A stretch of DNA of 49,218 nt from Scybalenecus merdavium. GTDB taxonomy: Bacteria > Bacillota > Clostridia > Oscillospirales > Acutalibacteraceae. The notes beneath the pieces were generated by a model. It had not been told where the DNA came from. It did no database searches and saw only the letters and a list, made by a program, of their open reading frames with translations. Numbering within the stretch: position 1 is the first letter of the stretch; every line of letters begins with the position of its first letter. This document shows positions 41,077 through 48,378 of the stretch, in pieces. The position numbers and the translations under genes were made by a program. The stretch lies in NCBI GenBank assembly GCA_018714405.1, contig DVNM01000031.1:1-49218 (forward strand), written 5' to 3'.

Positions 41077-42173
41077 AATGCAGCCTCCTCCTTATGTTCT
41101 ACCGGCACAAAAACCGGTTCGCTGCCCGAAACGGACCAGACTTTTTCCGGGTTCGGGCATATAATGCGAATGGCGCTTTCCTCAGACGCGAAATAAGCGC
41201 GGTTGCCCTTGGTGGCAGCCGTCAGGGAGCGCAGCTTCAGCCGGTCGTTGATGGCAAGCAGACCCTGCTTGGAGCCGACGATCACGGAAAACGGGCCGTT
41301 GACGAGCGCGCCGCTGTAAATGGAGCGCAGCTGGGTGAAGTAATTGCGCTTTTCCTCGGGCATTTTGTCGATCTCGTCCCACTCGGGCGCCGTCAGCACA
41401 TCGGCTGCCACATCGATGGGCAGCTGATGGTGGCGCACAAGGTGGTCGAACAAATATGTAATGACCTCCGTGTCGGTCTGCAGCGTACAGCGGTAGCCAA
41501 ACTGCTCAATATAGCGGCGGTTGGCGTCGTAAGACGAGATCTCGCCGTTGTGCACGATGGACCAGTCAAGCAGCGTGAACGGGTGCGCGCCGCCCCACCA
41601 GCCGGGCGTGTTCGTCGGAAAGCGGCCGTGCGCCGTCCAAAGATACGCATCGTAATTTTCAAGCATGTAGTACTCGCCGACGTCTTCCGGGTAGCCAACG
41701 GCTTTAAAAGCACCCATGTTTTTACCGCTTGAAAAAATGAACGCACCGCCGATCGACGTATTTACACGCGTCACACAGCGCGACGTATATTCCTCTTCGT
41801 CCAGGCGTGACTCATGCATACGCACCTTGTTCGGCACGGCAAAGTAACGCCAGATGTCCGGCCCATGGCCGATAGACGGCACCTTGCGAACCGGGATGCG
41901 CTCGCTGACGTCCACATTGAAATGCTTGAACAAAAACTCTTCACAGGTGCGTCTGGCAGCATCATTGTCATAAAACACATGAAACGCGTAGGACTCGGCG
42001 TGCTCAGGATAAATGCCGTAAGCCGCAAAGCCGCCGCCGAGACCGTTGGAACGGTCGTGCATCAGTGAAATGGAACGAATGATCTGTTCGCCGCTGAAAC
42101 GTTCGCCCTTGCGGTCCACAATGGCTGCGATCGCGCAGCCGGACGGGATCCTGACCTGCCCCTCTTTAAGCAT
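41073..42173 (-). CDS. Class II glutamine amidotransferase subunit (GlxB-like)
   Basis: The 366-residue protein supplies the glutaminase half of the split glutamate synthase. The N-terminal nucleophile appears as Cys13 in IPSGCAIAAI after a short leader. HGRFPTNTPGWWGGAHPF, VHNGEISSYDANRRYIEQFG and TDTEVITYLFD are the class II substrate-site motifs. ATG 42173 follows CGGAGATGG; an upstream in-frame start lies in the leader without support. First gene of a six-gene operon ending in purF. Confidence 0.9.
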   Translation of the reverse strand: MLKEGQVRIPSGCAIAAIVDRKGERFSGEQIIRSISLMHDRSNGLGGGFAAYGIYPEHAESYAFHVFYDNDAARRTCEEFLFKHFNVDVSERIPVRKVPSIGHGPDIWRYFAVPNKVRMHESRLDEEEYTSRCVTRVNTSIGGAFIFSSGKNMGAFKAVGYPEDVGEYYMLENYDAYLWTAHGRFPTNTPGWWGGAHPFTLLDWSIVHNGEISSYDANRRYIEQFGYRCTLQTDTEVITYLFDHLVRHHQLPIDVAADVLTAPEWDEIDKMPEEKRNYFTQLRSIYSGALVNGPFSVIVGSKQGLLAINDRLKLRSLTAATKGNRAYFASEESAIRIICPNPEKVWSVSGSEPVFVPVEHKEEAAL

Positions 42174-42230
42174 AAAACCATCTCCGATATACCTTTTATT
42201 GTACAAAAAGCAAAGAACTAGTACATTTTA

Positions 42231-42259
42231 ATGATAATACAGATATGCAAATCCGTCAA
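42231..42259 (-). promoter_or_regulatory. Promoter of the glutamate synthase-purF operon
   Basis: On the minus strand TTGACG (42259-42254) and TATCAT (42236-42231) are 17 bases apart, near-consensus, with a leader of about 50 bases. The operon can thus be transcribed without glnA. Confidence 0.7.
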
Positions 42260-42576
42260 GTATCTGCACATAAAATATAGCCGCCTTTGCCATTCGATTT
42301 CTTGTTCATTCTGACGAAAACGGCCGTTTTTTTTGGTGTTTTTTGCTGTTTTTGCACCGGTTTTTCAGATTTATAAAATATTTATTAAAAAATTTTTCAA
42401 CTTTCTATTTTTCAATCGAAAAACAGATAACTTATTTTAACGAAAAAAGTTTTTCTGCAGCTGAATTTCAAAATTTAAAACGCCGAAAAGCGTTTCAAAT
42501 AAACGCTTTTCAGCGTTTTTTAAATTTTTTAAAATAGGTATTTTCAGCGTTTTTCACAAACAAAATCACTTTTCAA
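42260..42576. other. AT-rich non-coding stretch with hairpin and short direct repeats
   Basis: No gene is seen. AACGCCGAAAAGCGTTT (42479-42495) pairs almost fully with 42501-42517 and is followed by T-runs. TTTTCAGCGTTTTT occurs at 42508-42521 and again at 42541-42554. The rest is homopolymer-rich T and A. It may be a second terminator for glnA or a regulatory leader. Confidence 0.45.
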
Positions 42577-42614
42577 AATACAAAAGCAGTCCCGAAAGAA
42601 CGGAGCTGCTTTTG
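42573..42614 (-). terminator. glnA terminator
   Basis: On the minus strand CAAAAGCAG (42614-42606) pairs with CTGCTTTTG (42589-42581), with further inner pairing, then TATTTTG. Confidence 0.75.
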
Positions 42615-42656
42615 TGGTATTTATCGGCGGCAGAGCCGCCGCAGAGAGGGGGCAAA

Positions 42657-44000
42657 TTAATACTGCACCAGGTAACGCTCGATCTCCCATTCGGAAACGC
42701 TCATTCTGTAAGCATCCCATTCCGCTTTCTTACCGGCAATGTAATTGGTATAAACGTGGTCGCCCAGCGTCTCACGGATGAACGGATCGGCCTCGGCGGC
42801 TGCGATCGCCTCTTCCAGGCTGCCGGGCAGGCAGTCGATGTTCTCTTTGGCAAGGTCGGCAGCCGACAGATCGAAGATGTTGTAATCCACCGGCGCTACC
42901 GGCTTCAGGCCGCGCTTGATGCCGTCCAGGCCGGCGGCCAGGCACAGCGCCATTTCCAGATACGGGTTGCAGGTCGGGTCGGGAGAGCGCAGTTCAATAC
43001 GCGTACCCTTGCCTCTGGAAGCCGGAATACGCACAAGGCTTGAACGGTTGGAAGCAGACCATGCGATATAGGTGGGCGCTTCATAGCCGGGCACAAGGCG
43101 CTTGTAGGAGTTGACGGTCGGGTTCGCAAATGCCGTAATGCCCTTTACATGTTCCATGACGCCGGCGATAAAGCTGTAAGCCACTTTGCTCAGGCCAAGT
43201 TCATCATTCGGGTCGTCAAACGCGTTGGAGCCGTCTTGAATGTTGGAAAGGCTCATGTTGGTGTGCATACCGGAGCCGTTGATGCCGGCGACCGGTTTCG
43301 GCATAAATGTGGCGTGCAGGCCGTGCTTTTGTGCGTAGGTCTTTACAACGTGCTTAAATGTCATAACGTTGTCAGCCGTTTTCACGACCTCGTCAAATTT
43401 AAAGTCGATCTCGTGCTGGCTAGCAGCGACCTCGTGGTGCGAAGCCTCGATGGTGTAGTCCATGTCCTCCAGCGCAAGGCAGATGTCACGGCGGCAGTTT
43501 TCACCGCGGTCGATCGGGTTCAGCTCAAAATAGCCGCCCTCGTCGCTCATGTCAACAGTCGGTTTGCCTTCGTCGTCCAATTTGAAAAGGAAGAATTCGC
43601 ATTCCGGGCCGACGTTGAAGTGGTAACCCATATCCTCGGCTTCTTTGACCACTTTTTTCAGCACGTTTCTGGGGTCGCCCATAAACGGCGTTGCGTTGTC
43701 GGCCAGGTACACATCGCAGATGAGACGGGCCGTCTGCGCGTTTTGGTGCTTTCTCCATGGGAAAATCGCCCAGGAATCATAGTCCGGATGCAGGTACATG
43801 TCGGATTCATTAATGCGCACAAAGCCCTCGATCGAAGAGCCGTCAAACATGCACTCGTTGTTCAGCGCCTTTTCTAACTGGCTTCTGGTGATGGCCACGT
43901 TCTTCATAATACCGAACACGTCAGTAAACTGCAGCCGGATAAATTCAACGCTTTTTTCCTGTGCGTCCTTCAGGATCTCTTCTTTCGTGTACTTACTCAT
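42657..44000 (-). CDS. glnA: Glutamine synthetase type I
   Basis: The 447-residue enzyme joins ammonia to glutamate using ATP. It has FTDVFGIMKNVAI, MFDGSSIEGF, the metal-site EFFLF and EASHHEV, NGSGMHTNMSL, and PGYEAPTYIAWSASNRSSLV with IPASRGKGTRIELRSPDP. The length is that of the GSI-alpha group, and no adenylylation tyrosine motif is evident. ATG 44000 follows GAGAGGAG; the six extra upstream codons overlap that site. It has a consensus promoter and a leader terminator, and lies upstream of the glutamate synthase operon. Confidence 0.96.
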   Translation of the reverse strand: MSKYTKEEILKDAQEKSVEFIRLQFTDVFGIMKNVAITRSQLEKALNNECMFDGSSIEGFVRINESDMYLHPDYDSWAIFPWRKHQNAQTARLICDVYLADNATPFMGDPRNVLKKVVKEAEDMGYHFNVGPECEFFLFKLDDEGKPTVDMSDEGGYFELNPIDRGENCRRDICLALEDMDYTIEASHHEVAASQHEIDFKFDEVVKTADNVMTFKHVVKTYAQKHGLHATFMPKPVAGINGSGMHTNMSLSNIQDGSNAFDDPNDELGLSKVAYSFIAGVMEHVKGITAFANPTVNSYKRLVPGYEAPTYIAWSASNRSSLVRIPASRGKGTRIELRSPDPTCNPYLEMALCLAAGLDGIKRGLKPVAPVDYNIFDLSAADLAKENIDCLPGSLEEAIAAAEADPFIRETLGDHVYTNYIAGKKAEWDAYRMSVSEWEIERYLVQY

Positions 44001-44027
44001 CGCAAATACTCCTCTCAAAAAAATTCA

Positions 44028-44072
44028 GATTAAAAAGAAAAAGGGCGCTCCTATACCAATAGGAACGCCTTT
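44028..44072 (-). terminator. Leader terminator (attenuator candidate) of glnA
   Basis: On the minus strand AAAGGCGTTCCTAT pairs with ATAGGAGCGCCCTTT (one bulge, one G-U) around a four-base loop and runs into CTTTTTCTTTTT. It sits between the glnA promoter and its start, so glnA transcription must pass or escape it. The hairpin that would oppose it is not evident. Confidence 0.7.
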
Positions 44073-44089
44073 GTTCTCATTACATCTAC

Positions 44090-44117
44090 ATTATATACCA
44101 AAGCGGTAATTTGTCAA
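44090..44117 (-). promoter_or_regulatory. glnA promoter
   Basis: On the minus strand TTGACA (44117-44112) and TATAAT (44095-44090) are 16 bases apart. The leader is about 80 bases. Confidence 0.85.
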
Positions 44118-44142
44118 CGCCCTGCCGCCAATTTTGTGCAAC

Positions 44143-44182
44143 TGAAAAACGAAGCGGCACAAAAGCGCCGGCATTTTTGTGC
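44143..44182 (-). terminator. Terminator of the wzz-capA operon
   Basis: On the minus strand GCACAAAA (44182-44175) pairs with TTTTGTGC (44164-44157), flanked by AAGCGGC/GCCGCTT, then CGTTTTTC. It insulates the glnA promoter from readthrough. Confidence 0.7.
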
Positions 44183-44200
44183 AATTTATACACACGCCGC

Positions 44201-45394
44201 TTAAGAGATGTCTAAAAACTCGTCGGATATCGTACTGCCGGCCAGTTCCGTAAAGTACGCCACGCTGAGATCGTCCACCACATGCGCGCCGGCCAGTTCA
44301 TCTGTATACTCAGAAAGCTTATACACGGCAAAATGGTAGGCGCCGTTTTCCCTGTAGTAATGACAGACCGTTGGGCACAGCTGTGCGGAAGTGATAGAAA
44401 TTTCCCCGTTTTTGCGTGCAATGGTGATCTCGGCCATGCCGCCCAGCAGCTGATTGCGGTTGGTCTGGTGCGAAATGAAGTTGCCGATCGAATAGTACAC
44501 CAGCGTACGGTTGCCGCTCTCCTCGTCGGTCACCCACTCCACCGGTTCCAGCACATGCGGATGCGTGCCGATCACAATATCCACACCGAGCGAACAGAAA
44601 AGCTGCGCATATTCGCGCTGATAATCTGAAACACTCATAGAGTTTTCCGTGCCCCAGTGCGGAAACGCAATGATGACGTCGGCTTTTTCCTTAGCCGCTT
44701 CCACGTCCTTGCGGATCTTGTCTTTGTCCATCATATTGACGACCCAGGGCTTGTCGTCCGGCAGCGGGATGCCGTTTGTGCCATAGGTATAATTCAGCAG
44801 TGCAAACACAATGCCGTTTTTCTCATAATAAGTAACCGTGTCGTACGCCTGCTGGCTGGCATTGGTGCCGACGTGCACCACCTCGGGATGTTCGTCAAAA
44901 AACGCGATTTCCTGTTCTATCCCCTCTGTACCCATGTCGAGCGAGTGGTTCGTAGCACAGGTGAACACGTCAAAGCCGGCGTTAATGGCAGCCTCGCCGA
45001 TCTCCCACGGGGAATTGAAAAGCGGATAGCCGCTGTAATCGAATGCAGAGCCGCCCAGAATCGTTTCCTGATTGATGACAGCTATGTCAGCAGGCTCTAT
45101 ATACTGTTTAAAATCGGCATACAGCGCATCGTAATTGTAGCTGCCGTCGCTCTGGCGGCCGGAATCGATCAACGTGTTATGGATCAAATTGTCGCCGACC
45201 GCGATCAGCGATACCGTGGCATCCTGCTCAGCCGGGTCGGTAGACGACACCTCCGGCGCAGCACTGGCAGACGGCGGCGCAGAAGTTGCCTCTTTCTGTG
45301 GTGCAACGCGGCCGTAAATAGCCAGCCCCGAAAGGACCAGCACGGCGCACAGCACCGGGATCACAGCCGAAAGGATTTTCTTTTTACGGTTCAT
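44201..45394 (-). CDS. CapA family protein (poly-gamma-glutamate/capsule synthesis-like metallophosphatase fold)
   Basis: The 397-residue protein has an N-terminal membrane anchor (ILSAVIPVLCAVLVLSGLAI), an Ala/Ser/Pro-rich linker, and a CapA/PgsA domain with VGDNLIHNTLI, INQETILGG, CATNHSLDMG and GTHPHVLEPVEW. The His/Asp pattern is that of metallophosphoesterases. CapA aids poly-glutamate or surface polymer export or turnover, and no capBC ligase is present, so the polymer is unknown. It follows the Nudix gene by 18 bases and ends the operon. Confidence 0.9.
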   Translation of the reverse strand: MNRKKKILSAVIPVLCAVLVLSGLAIYGRVAPQKEATSAPPSASAAPEVSSTDPAEQDATVSLIAVGDNLIHNTLIDSGRQSDGSYNYDALYADFKQYIEPADIAVINQETILGGSAFDYSGYPLFNSPWEIGEAAINAGFDVFTCATNHSLDMGTEGIEQEIAFFDEHPEVVHVGTNASQQAYDTVTYYEKNGIVFALLNYTYGTNGIPLPDDKPWVVNMMDKDKIRKDVEAAKEKADVIIAFPHWGTENSMSVSDYQREYAQLFCSLGVDIVIGTHPHVLEPVEWVTDEESGNRTLVYYSIGNFISHQTNRNQLLGGMAEITIARKNGEISITSAQLCPTVCHYYRENGAYHFAVYKLSEYTDELAGAHVVDDLSVAYFTELAGSTISDEFLDIS

Positions 45395-45412
45395 GGCTTT
45401 CCTCCGAAAATG

Positions 45413-45823
45413 TCAAATGAGCCTGTCTTTGGCAGCATTCAGCTGAATGAAAATATGACCGATGTTGCCGTCGCCCGCAAACTTCGTGCAGTCAAAAAAG
45501 TTTTCGCGCGACGAGACCCAGCAAAGCTCGTTTTCCTCGCCTGCCACTCGGACCGGTCCGTGCAGGCGGCCGGCATACACCTCGACCCGGCAGCCCTCTA
45601 CATAATATGTATAGTCCATCAAATGGAAGAGATGTATTTTTTCTTTAGGAATGGATGTTTCCTCGCGCAGTTCACGGTAAGCGGCCTGCAAGCCGGTCTC
45701 CCCGCGCTCTGCCTTACCACCGACGAAATTTAAAAGCCCTTTATAAGGCGGCTTTCTGCGCCGGCACATCAAAATCTGCCCGCCGGTTTCGTTCAGCACG
45801 ACAATTACATTATAAACGTGCAT
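45413..45823 (-). CDS. Nudix hydrolase
   Basis: The 136-residue protein has the Nudix box GGKAERGETGLQAAYREL then REETSI, matching GX5EX7REUXEE, with Ser in place of the usual Gly near the end. MutT-like members hydrolyse nucleoside diphosphates linked to another moiety; the substrate is not apparent. The start is ATG 45823 after GAAAGGGG. It lies between the PHP phosphatase and the capA-like gene in one transcript. Confidence 0.88.
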   Translation of the reverse strand: MHVYNVIVVLNETGGQILMCRRRKPPYKGLLNFVGGKAERGETGLQAAYRELREETSIPKEKIHLFHLMDYTYYVEGCRVEVYAGRLHGPVRVAGEENELCWVSSRENFFDCTKFAGDGNIGHIFIQLNAAKDRLI

Positions 45824-45851
45824 TATGTGCCCCTTTCAAAACAAAGCGGCA

Positions 45852-46589
45852 TTAAAACGACTCGACCGGCTCGCCCCGCAAAATGTGCTGTGCATTTTTT
45901 TGCAGGTGCTGAACGGCGGACGCGCCAAACGCCTTTTCCACCGCCGCAAGGCCGGCGCCATATTCCGGCGGCCGGCTGTCCATGTTATGGCAGTCCGACC
46001 CGATCACATGCACGAGCCCGCGGTCAAACAGTTTGAAAAGCTTTTTGCGCCATCCGCGCGGCAAATCGGCAAAAGACGATATATTGACCTGGGCCGCACA
46101 GCCCATCTGCACCAGCTCCTCCAGCAGACCCGGATCGCGCAGCAGCGTTTCATACCGCTCAATGTGTGCCAAAAGCGGCCGTACGCCGAAATCATAATAA
46201 AGGTTTTCCAGCCTTTCCAGCGTATGATCGGAAAACGTTTCCGAAAAACTGTGCTCGGTCAGCATATAATCGCCGCCGGCGATCTTCAGTGCATCCAGAC
46301 TGCCGTAGCTGAGCAAATAGTCAGATACATAGACCTCGGCCGCCGCATAAAGCACCGGTGCCTGTGCCGGAAGCGCACCGCAAAGCCGGTTGTAGGCGTT
46401 GTCGCGCTTTGTCAAAAAATCAGACAGCGAAATGCTGTCTGAATAATAGTGCGGTGTGCATACGACCGTCTCCACGCCCTGACGGCGCAGAGCCTCCAGC
46501 ATAGCCAGGCTTGTCTCTACATTCTGCGCCCCGTCGTCGATGCCGGGCAGGACATGGCAGTGCATTTCCGTCAAAAGATAATTGCCCAT
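45852..46589 (-). CDS. PHP-type tyrosine-protein phosphatase CpsB/CapC/Wzb-like
   Basis: The 245-residue protein has the PHP metal motifs TEMHCHVLPGIDDGA, CTPHYYSD, LLAHIERY and IGSDCHNMDSRPP. In Gram-positive capsule loci it dephosphorylates the CpsD kinase and so tunes polymer length. It directly follows a complete CpsD-like gene. ATG 46589 is three bases after that gene's stop. Confidence 0.92.
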   Translation of the reverse strand: MGNYLLTEMHCHVLPGIDDGAQNVETSLAMLEALRRQGVETVVCTPHYYSDSISLSDFLTKRDNAYNRLCGALPAQAPVLYAAAEVYVSDYLLSYGSLDALKIAGGDYMLTEHSFSETFSDHTLERLENLYYDFGVRPLLAHIERYETLLRDPGLLEELVQMGCAAQVNISSFADLPRGWRKKLFKLFDRGLVHVIGSDCHNMDSRPPEYGAGLAAVEKAFGASAVQHLQKNAQHILRGEPVESF

Positions 46590-46592
46590 GTT

Positions 46593-47381
46593 TTATTGCC
46601 TCTTATCTTTGGAAGAGTAGCCATAACCGTAACCATAGCCATAATCCGAATAAGAATAACGGTACGCCTTGCGGCCATAGCGCGAGGATTTAGAGTCAGG
46701 ATCGCTGAAATTCACGATAAAGCCCAAAATCTTCGCGTCAATAAACTGCAGCGCGGAAAGCGCACGCTCCACCTCCGGGTGTGTGGAAAGGTTCTGGCGC
46801 ACGACCAGAATGACGCCGTCTGACTTTTTGATGACCGGCAGTGCATCGGACACCAGGTTGATGGGCGGCGTGTCGATGATGATGTAGTCATACATCATCT
46901 CCGCCTCGTCGATAAAACGGCTCATCGGGTCGCTGCCGAGGATCTCAGACGGGTTCGGCGGAATGGAGCCGGAACAAATAACGTACAGATTGCTGTACTG
47001 CGTTTTGTGCGTCACACTGTTGACGCGAACATTTTCGCCGCGCTGCACCGAAGCGCCCAGGTAATTGGTAAGCCCCGGCGAGTTCGGCAGGGAAAAATAC
47101 TGGTGAATTTTTGGCTTGCGCAGATCGCCGTCGATCAGCAAAACACGCTGGCCGGCCTGCGCAAACGAGATGGCCAGATTGATCGTTGTGGTCGTTTTGC
47201 CCTCGCTTGCCATGGAGCTGGTGACCACGATCGTTTTGCAGCCCTCTTTCATGACAGAAAACGCGATATTGGTGCGGATGCTTTTGTACGCCTCTTCAAT
47301 GCGGAACTTCAGCGAAGGGTCGATATTCAGATCCTGAACGATCGCACGCGAAGGCGTGCCGTTTCGGGTTTCTTTTGCCAT
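46593..47381 (-). CDS. CpsD/CapB-family tyrosine kinase
   Basis: The 262-residue protein has Walker A in TSSMASEGKTTTTINLA, Walker A' VLLIDGDLRKPKIH, Walker B DYIIIDTPPINLVSDA and a tyrosine-rich C-terminal tail (YRYSYSDYGYGYGYGYSS), the autophosphorylation cluster. It regulates capsule or exopolysaccharide chain length with Wzz. The ATG overlaps the wzz stop by one base. It is the complete counterpart of the damaged kinase at 32707-33711. Confidence 0.93.
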   Translation of the reverse strand: MAKETRNGTPSRAIVQDLNIDPSLKFRIEEAYKSIRTNIAFSVMKEGCKTIVVTSSMASEGKTTTTINLAISFAQAGQRVLLIDGDLRKPKIHQYFSLPNSPGLTNYLGASVQRGENVRVNSVTHKTQYSNLYVICSGSIPPNPSEILGSDPMSRFIDEAEMMYDYIIIDTPPINLVSDALPVIKKSDGVILVVRQNLSTHPEVERALSALQFIDAKILGFIVNFSDPDSKSSRYGRKAYRYSYSDYGYGYGYGYSSKDKRQ

Positions 47382-48160
47382 TACTCTTCCTCCTTTGCAG
47401 CGGCCGCCTGGCTGTGTCTGGTTTTTTTCTTTTTGGAGGTGCGTGTCTTCGCTTCAAAATCCGGGATCGTGCCCAGTACGGGAACGTTGTAGCGCGCAGA
47501 GAGATCTTCGCCGGATTTAACGCGCACATCGAGCAGGTCGCGCAAAAAGACGTAAGCACAGGCAAGAACCATACCGGCTGCTGCGCCGATCGCACATTTC
47601 AGCGGATAATTGAGACTTTCCGCCGCGCCGGCGACTACAGGCGCATCAACGACCTGAAGCAATACTTCCTGTTCGTTCGACTCTTCAATAAAATCCGGTA
47701 TCACCTGAGAAAGGTCGTCGGCCATCTCGTAAGAAAGCTGGCTGCTGGTCGTTGTGACCGAAACGGTGAACAGCGCCGTATCTTCGGTCGCCTCCATCGC
47801 CATAGCGCCCTTCACAAATGCCGCGCTGTAATCACTGCCCAAACGGTCGTTCAGGCTGTTCGCTGCCCGGGTACAAAAATTGTTGGTGTCGAGCAGCGCA
47901 AGGTAAGTCGTGATCATACGGATCGCATAATCCATTTTACTGGTATTGCTGATCGGAATGACGACCGAACCTTCCTCTGTATTCGCCGTGCGTTCCTTTT
48001 CCGGCACATAAGCGTAAAATTCGACCGACGAGGTGTAGGTCAGCGTTGTGAAATTGGCCGTGTAAAAGTAAGCAGCAACCGCGCCAATCAGTCCGATCAA
48101 AACGATCAGTTTCCATCTTTTCAGAAAAAGCTGTATGGTCTTTTTAATATTCTCATCCAT
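47381..48160 (-). CDS. Wzz/CapA-type chain-length determinant protein
   Basis: The 259-residue protein has an N-terminal membrane helix (~18-38), an outer domain, a second helix (CAIGAAAGMVLACAYVFL) and the short cytosolic segment with NVPVLGTIPDFEAK that contacts the kinase. Such proteins set polymer length and activate the tyrosine kinase. ATG 48160 is chosen; a TTG six codons earlier is possible. It is the first gene of wzz-kinase-phosphatase-Nudix-capA. Confidence 0.88.
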   Translation of the reverse strand: MDENIKKTIQLFLKRWKLIVLIGLIGAVAAYFYTANFTTLTYTSSVEFYAYVPEKERTANTEEGSVVIPISNTSKMDYAIRMITTYLALLDTNNFCTRAANSLNDRLGSDYSAAFVKGAMAMEATEDTALFTVSVTTTSSQLSYEMADDLSQVIPDFIEESNEQEVLLQVVDAPVVAGAAESLNYPLKCAIGAAAGMVLACAYVFLRDLLDVRVKSGEDLSARYNVPVLGTIPDFEAKTRTSKKKKTRHSQAAAAKEEE

Positions 48161-48228
48161 TAGTATTCCATCACCCAAACTCTTCTACTATTTTTTTCTC
48201 CTTATAAAATGCCAAAAACAATACTTTT

Positions 48229-48257
48229 ATTTTACTTGAAACTATTTTTTTTGTCAA
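48229..48257 (-). promoter_or_regulatory. Promoter of the wzz operon
   Basis: On the minus strand TTGACA (48257-48252) and TAAAAT (48234-48229) are 17 bases apart. AAGGAG follows in the leader, 18 bases before the alternative TTG start of wzz. Confidence 0.7.
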
Positions 48258-48378
48258 TACGCATTGACAACTGTAAGAAAATAAAGGATAATAATATATA
48301 TTTTACATTTTGTGCAGTATCGTCATATTAAATGGCCGATTTGGCATGTGCGGCGTGCTGTTATAGCGGGAGAACTTT

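Noticed and set aside
28866..42270. 15-base match AAGTATCTGCACATA at ~28866 and ~42258
   Set aside because: A match of this length is expected by chance in 49 kb and the flanks do not align.
42174..42656. Riboswitch or T-box ahead of the glutamate synthase operon
   Set aside because: The sequence is homopolymer-rich and the leader after the promoter is only about 50 bases; no T-box or known aptamer core was found.
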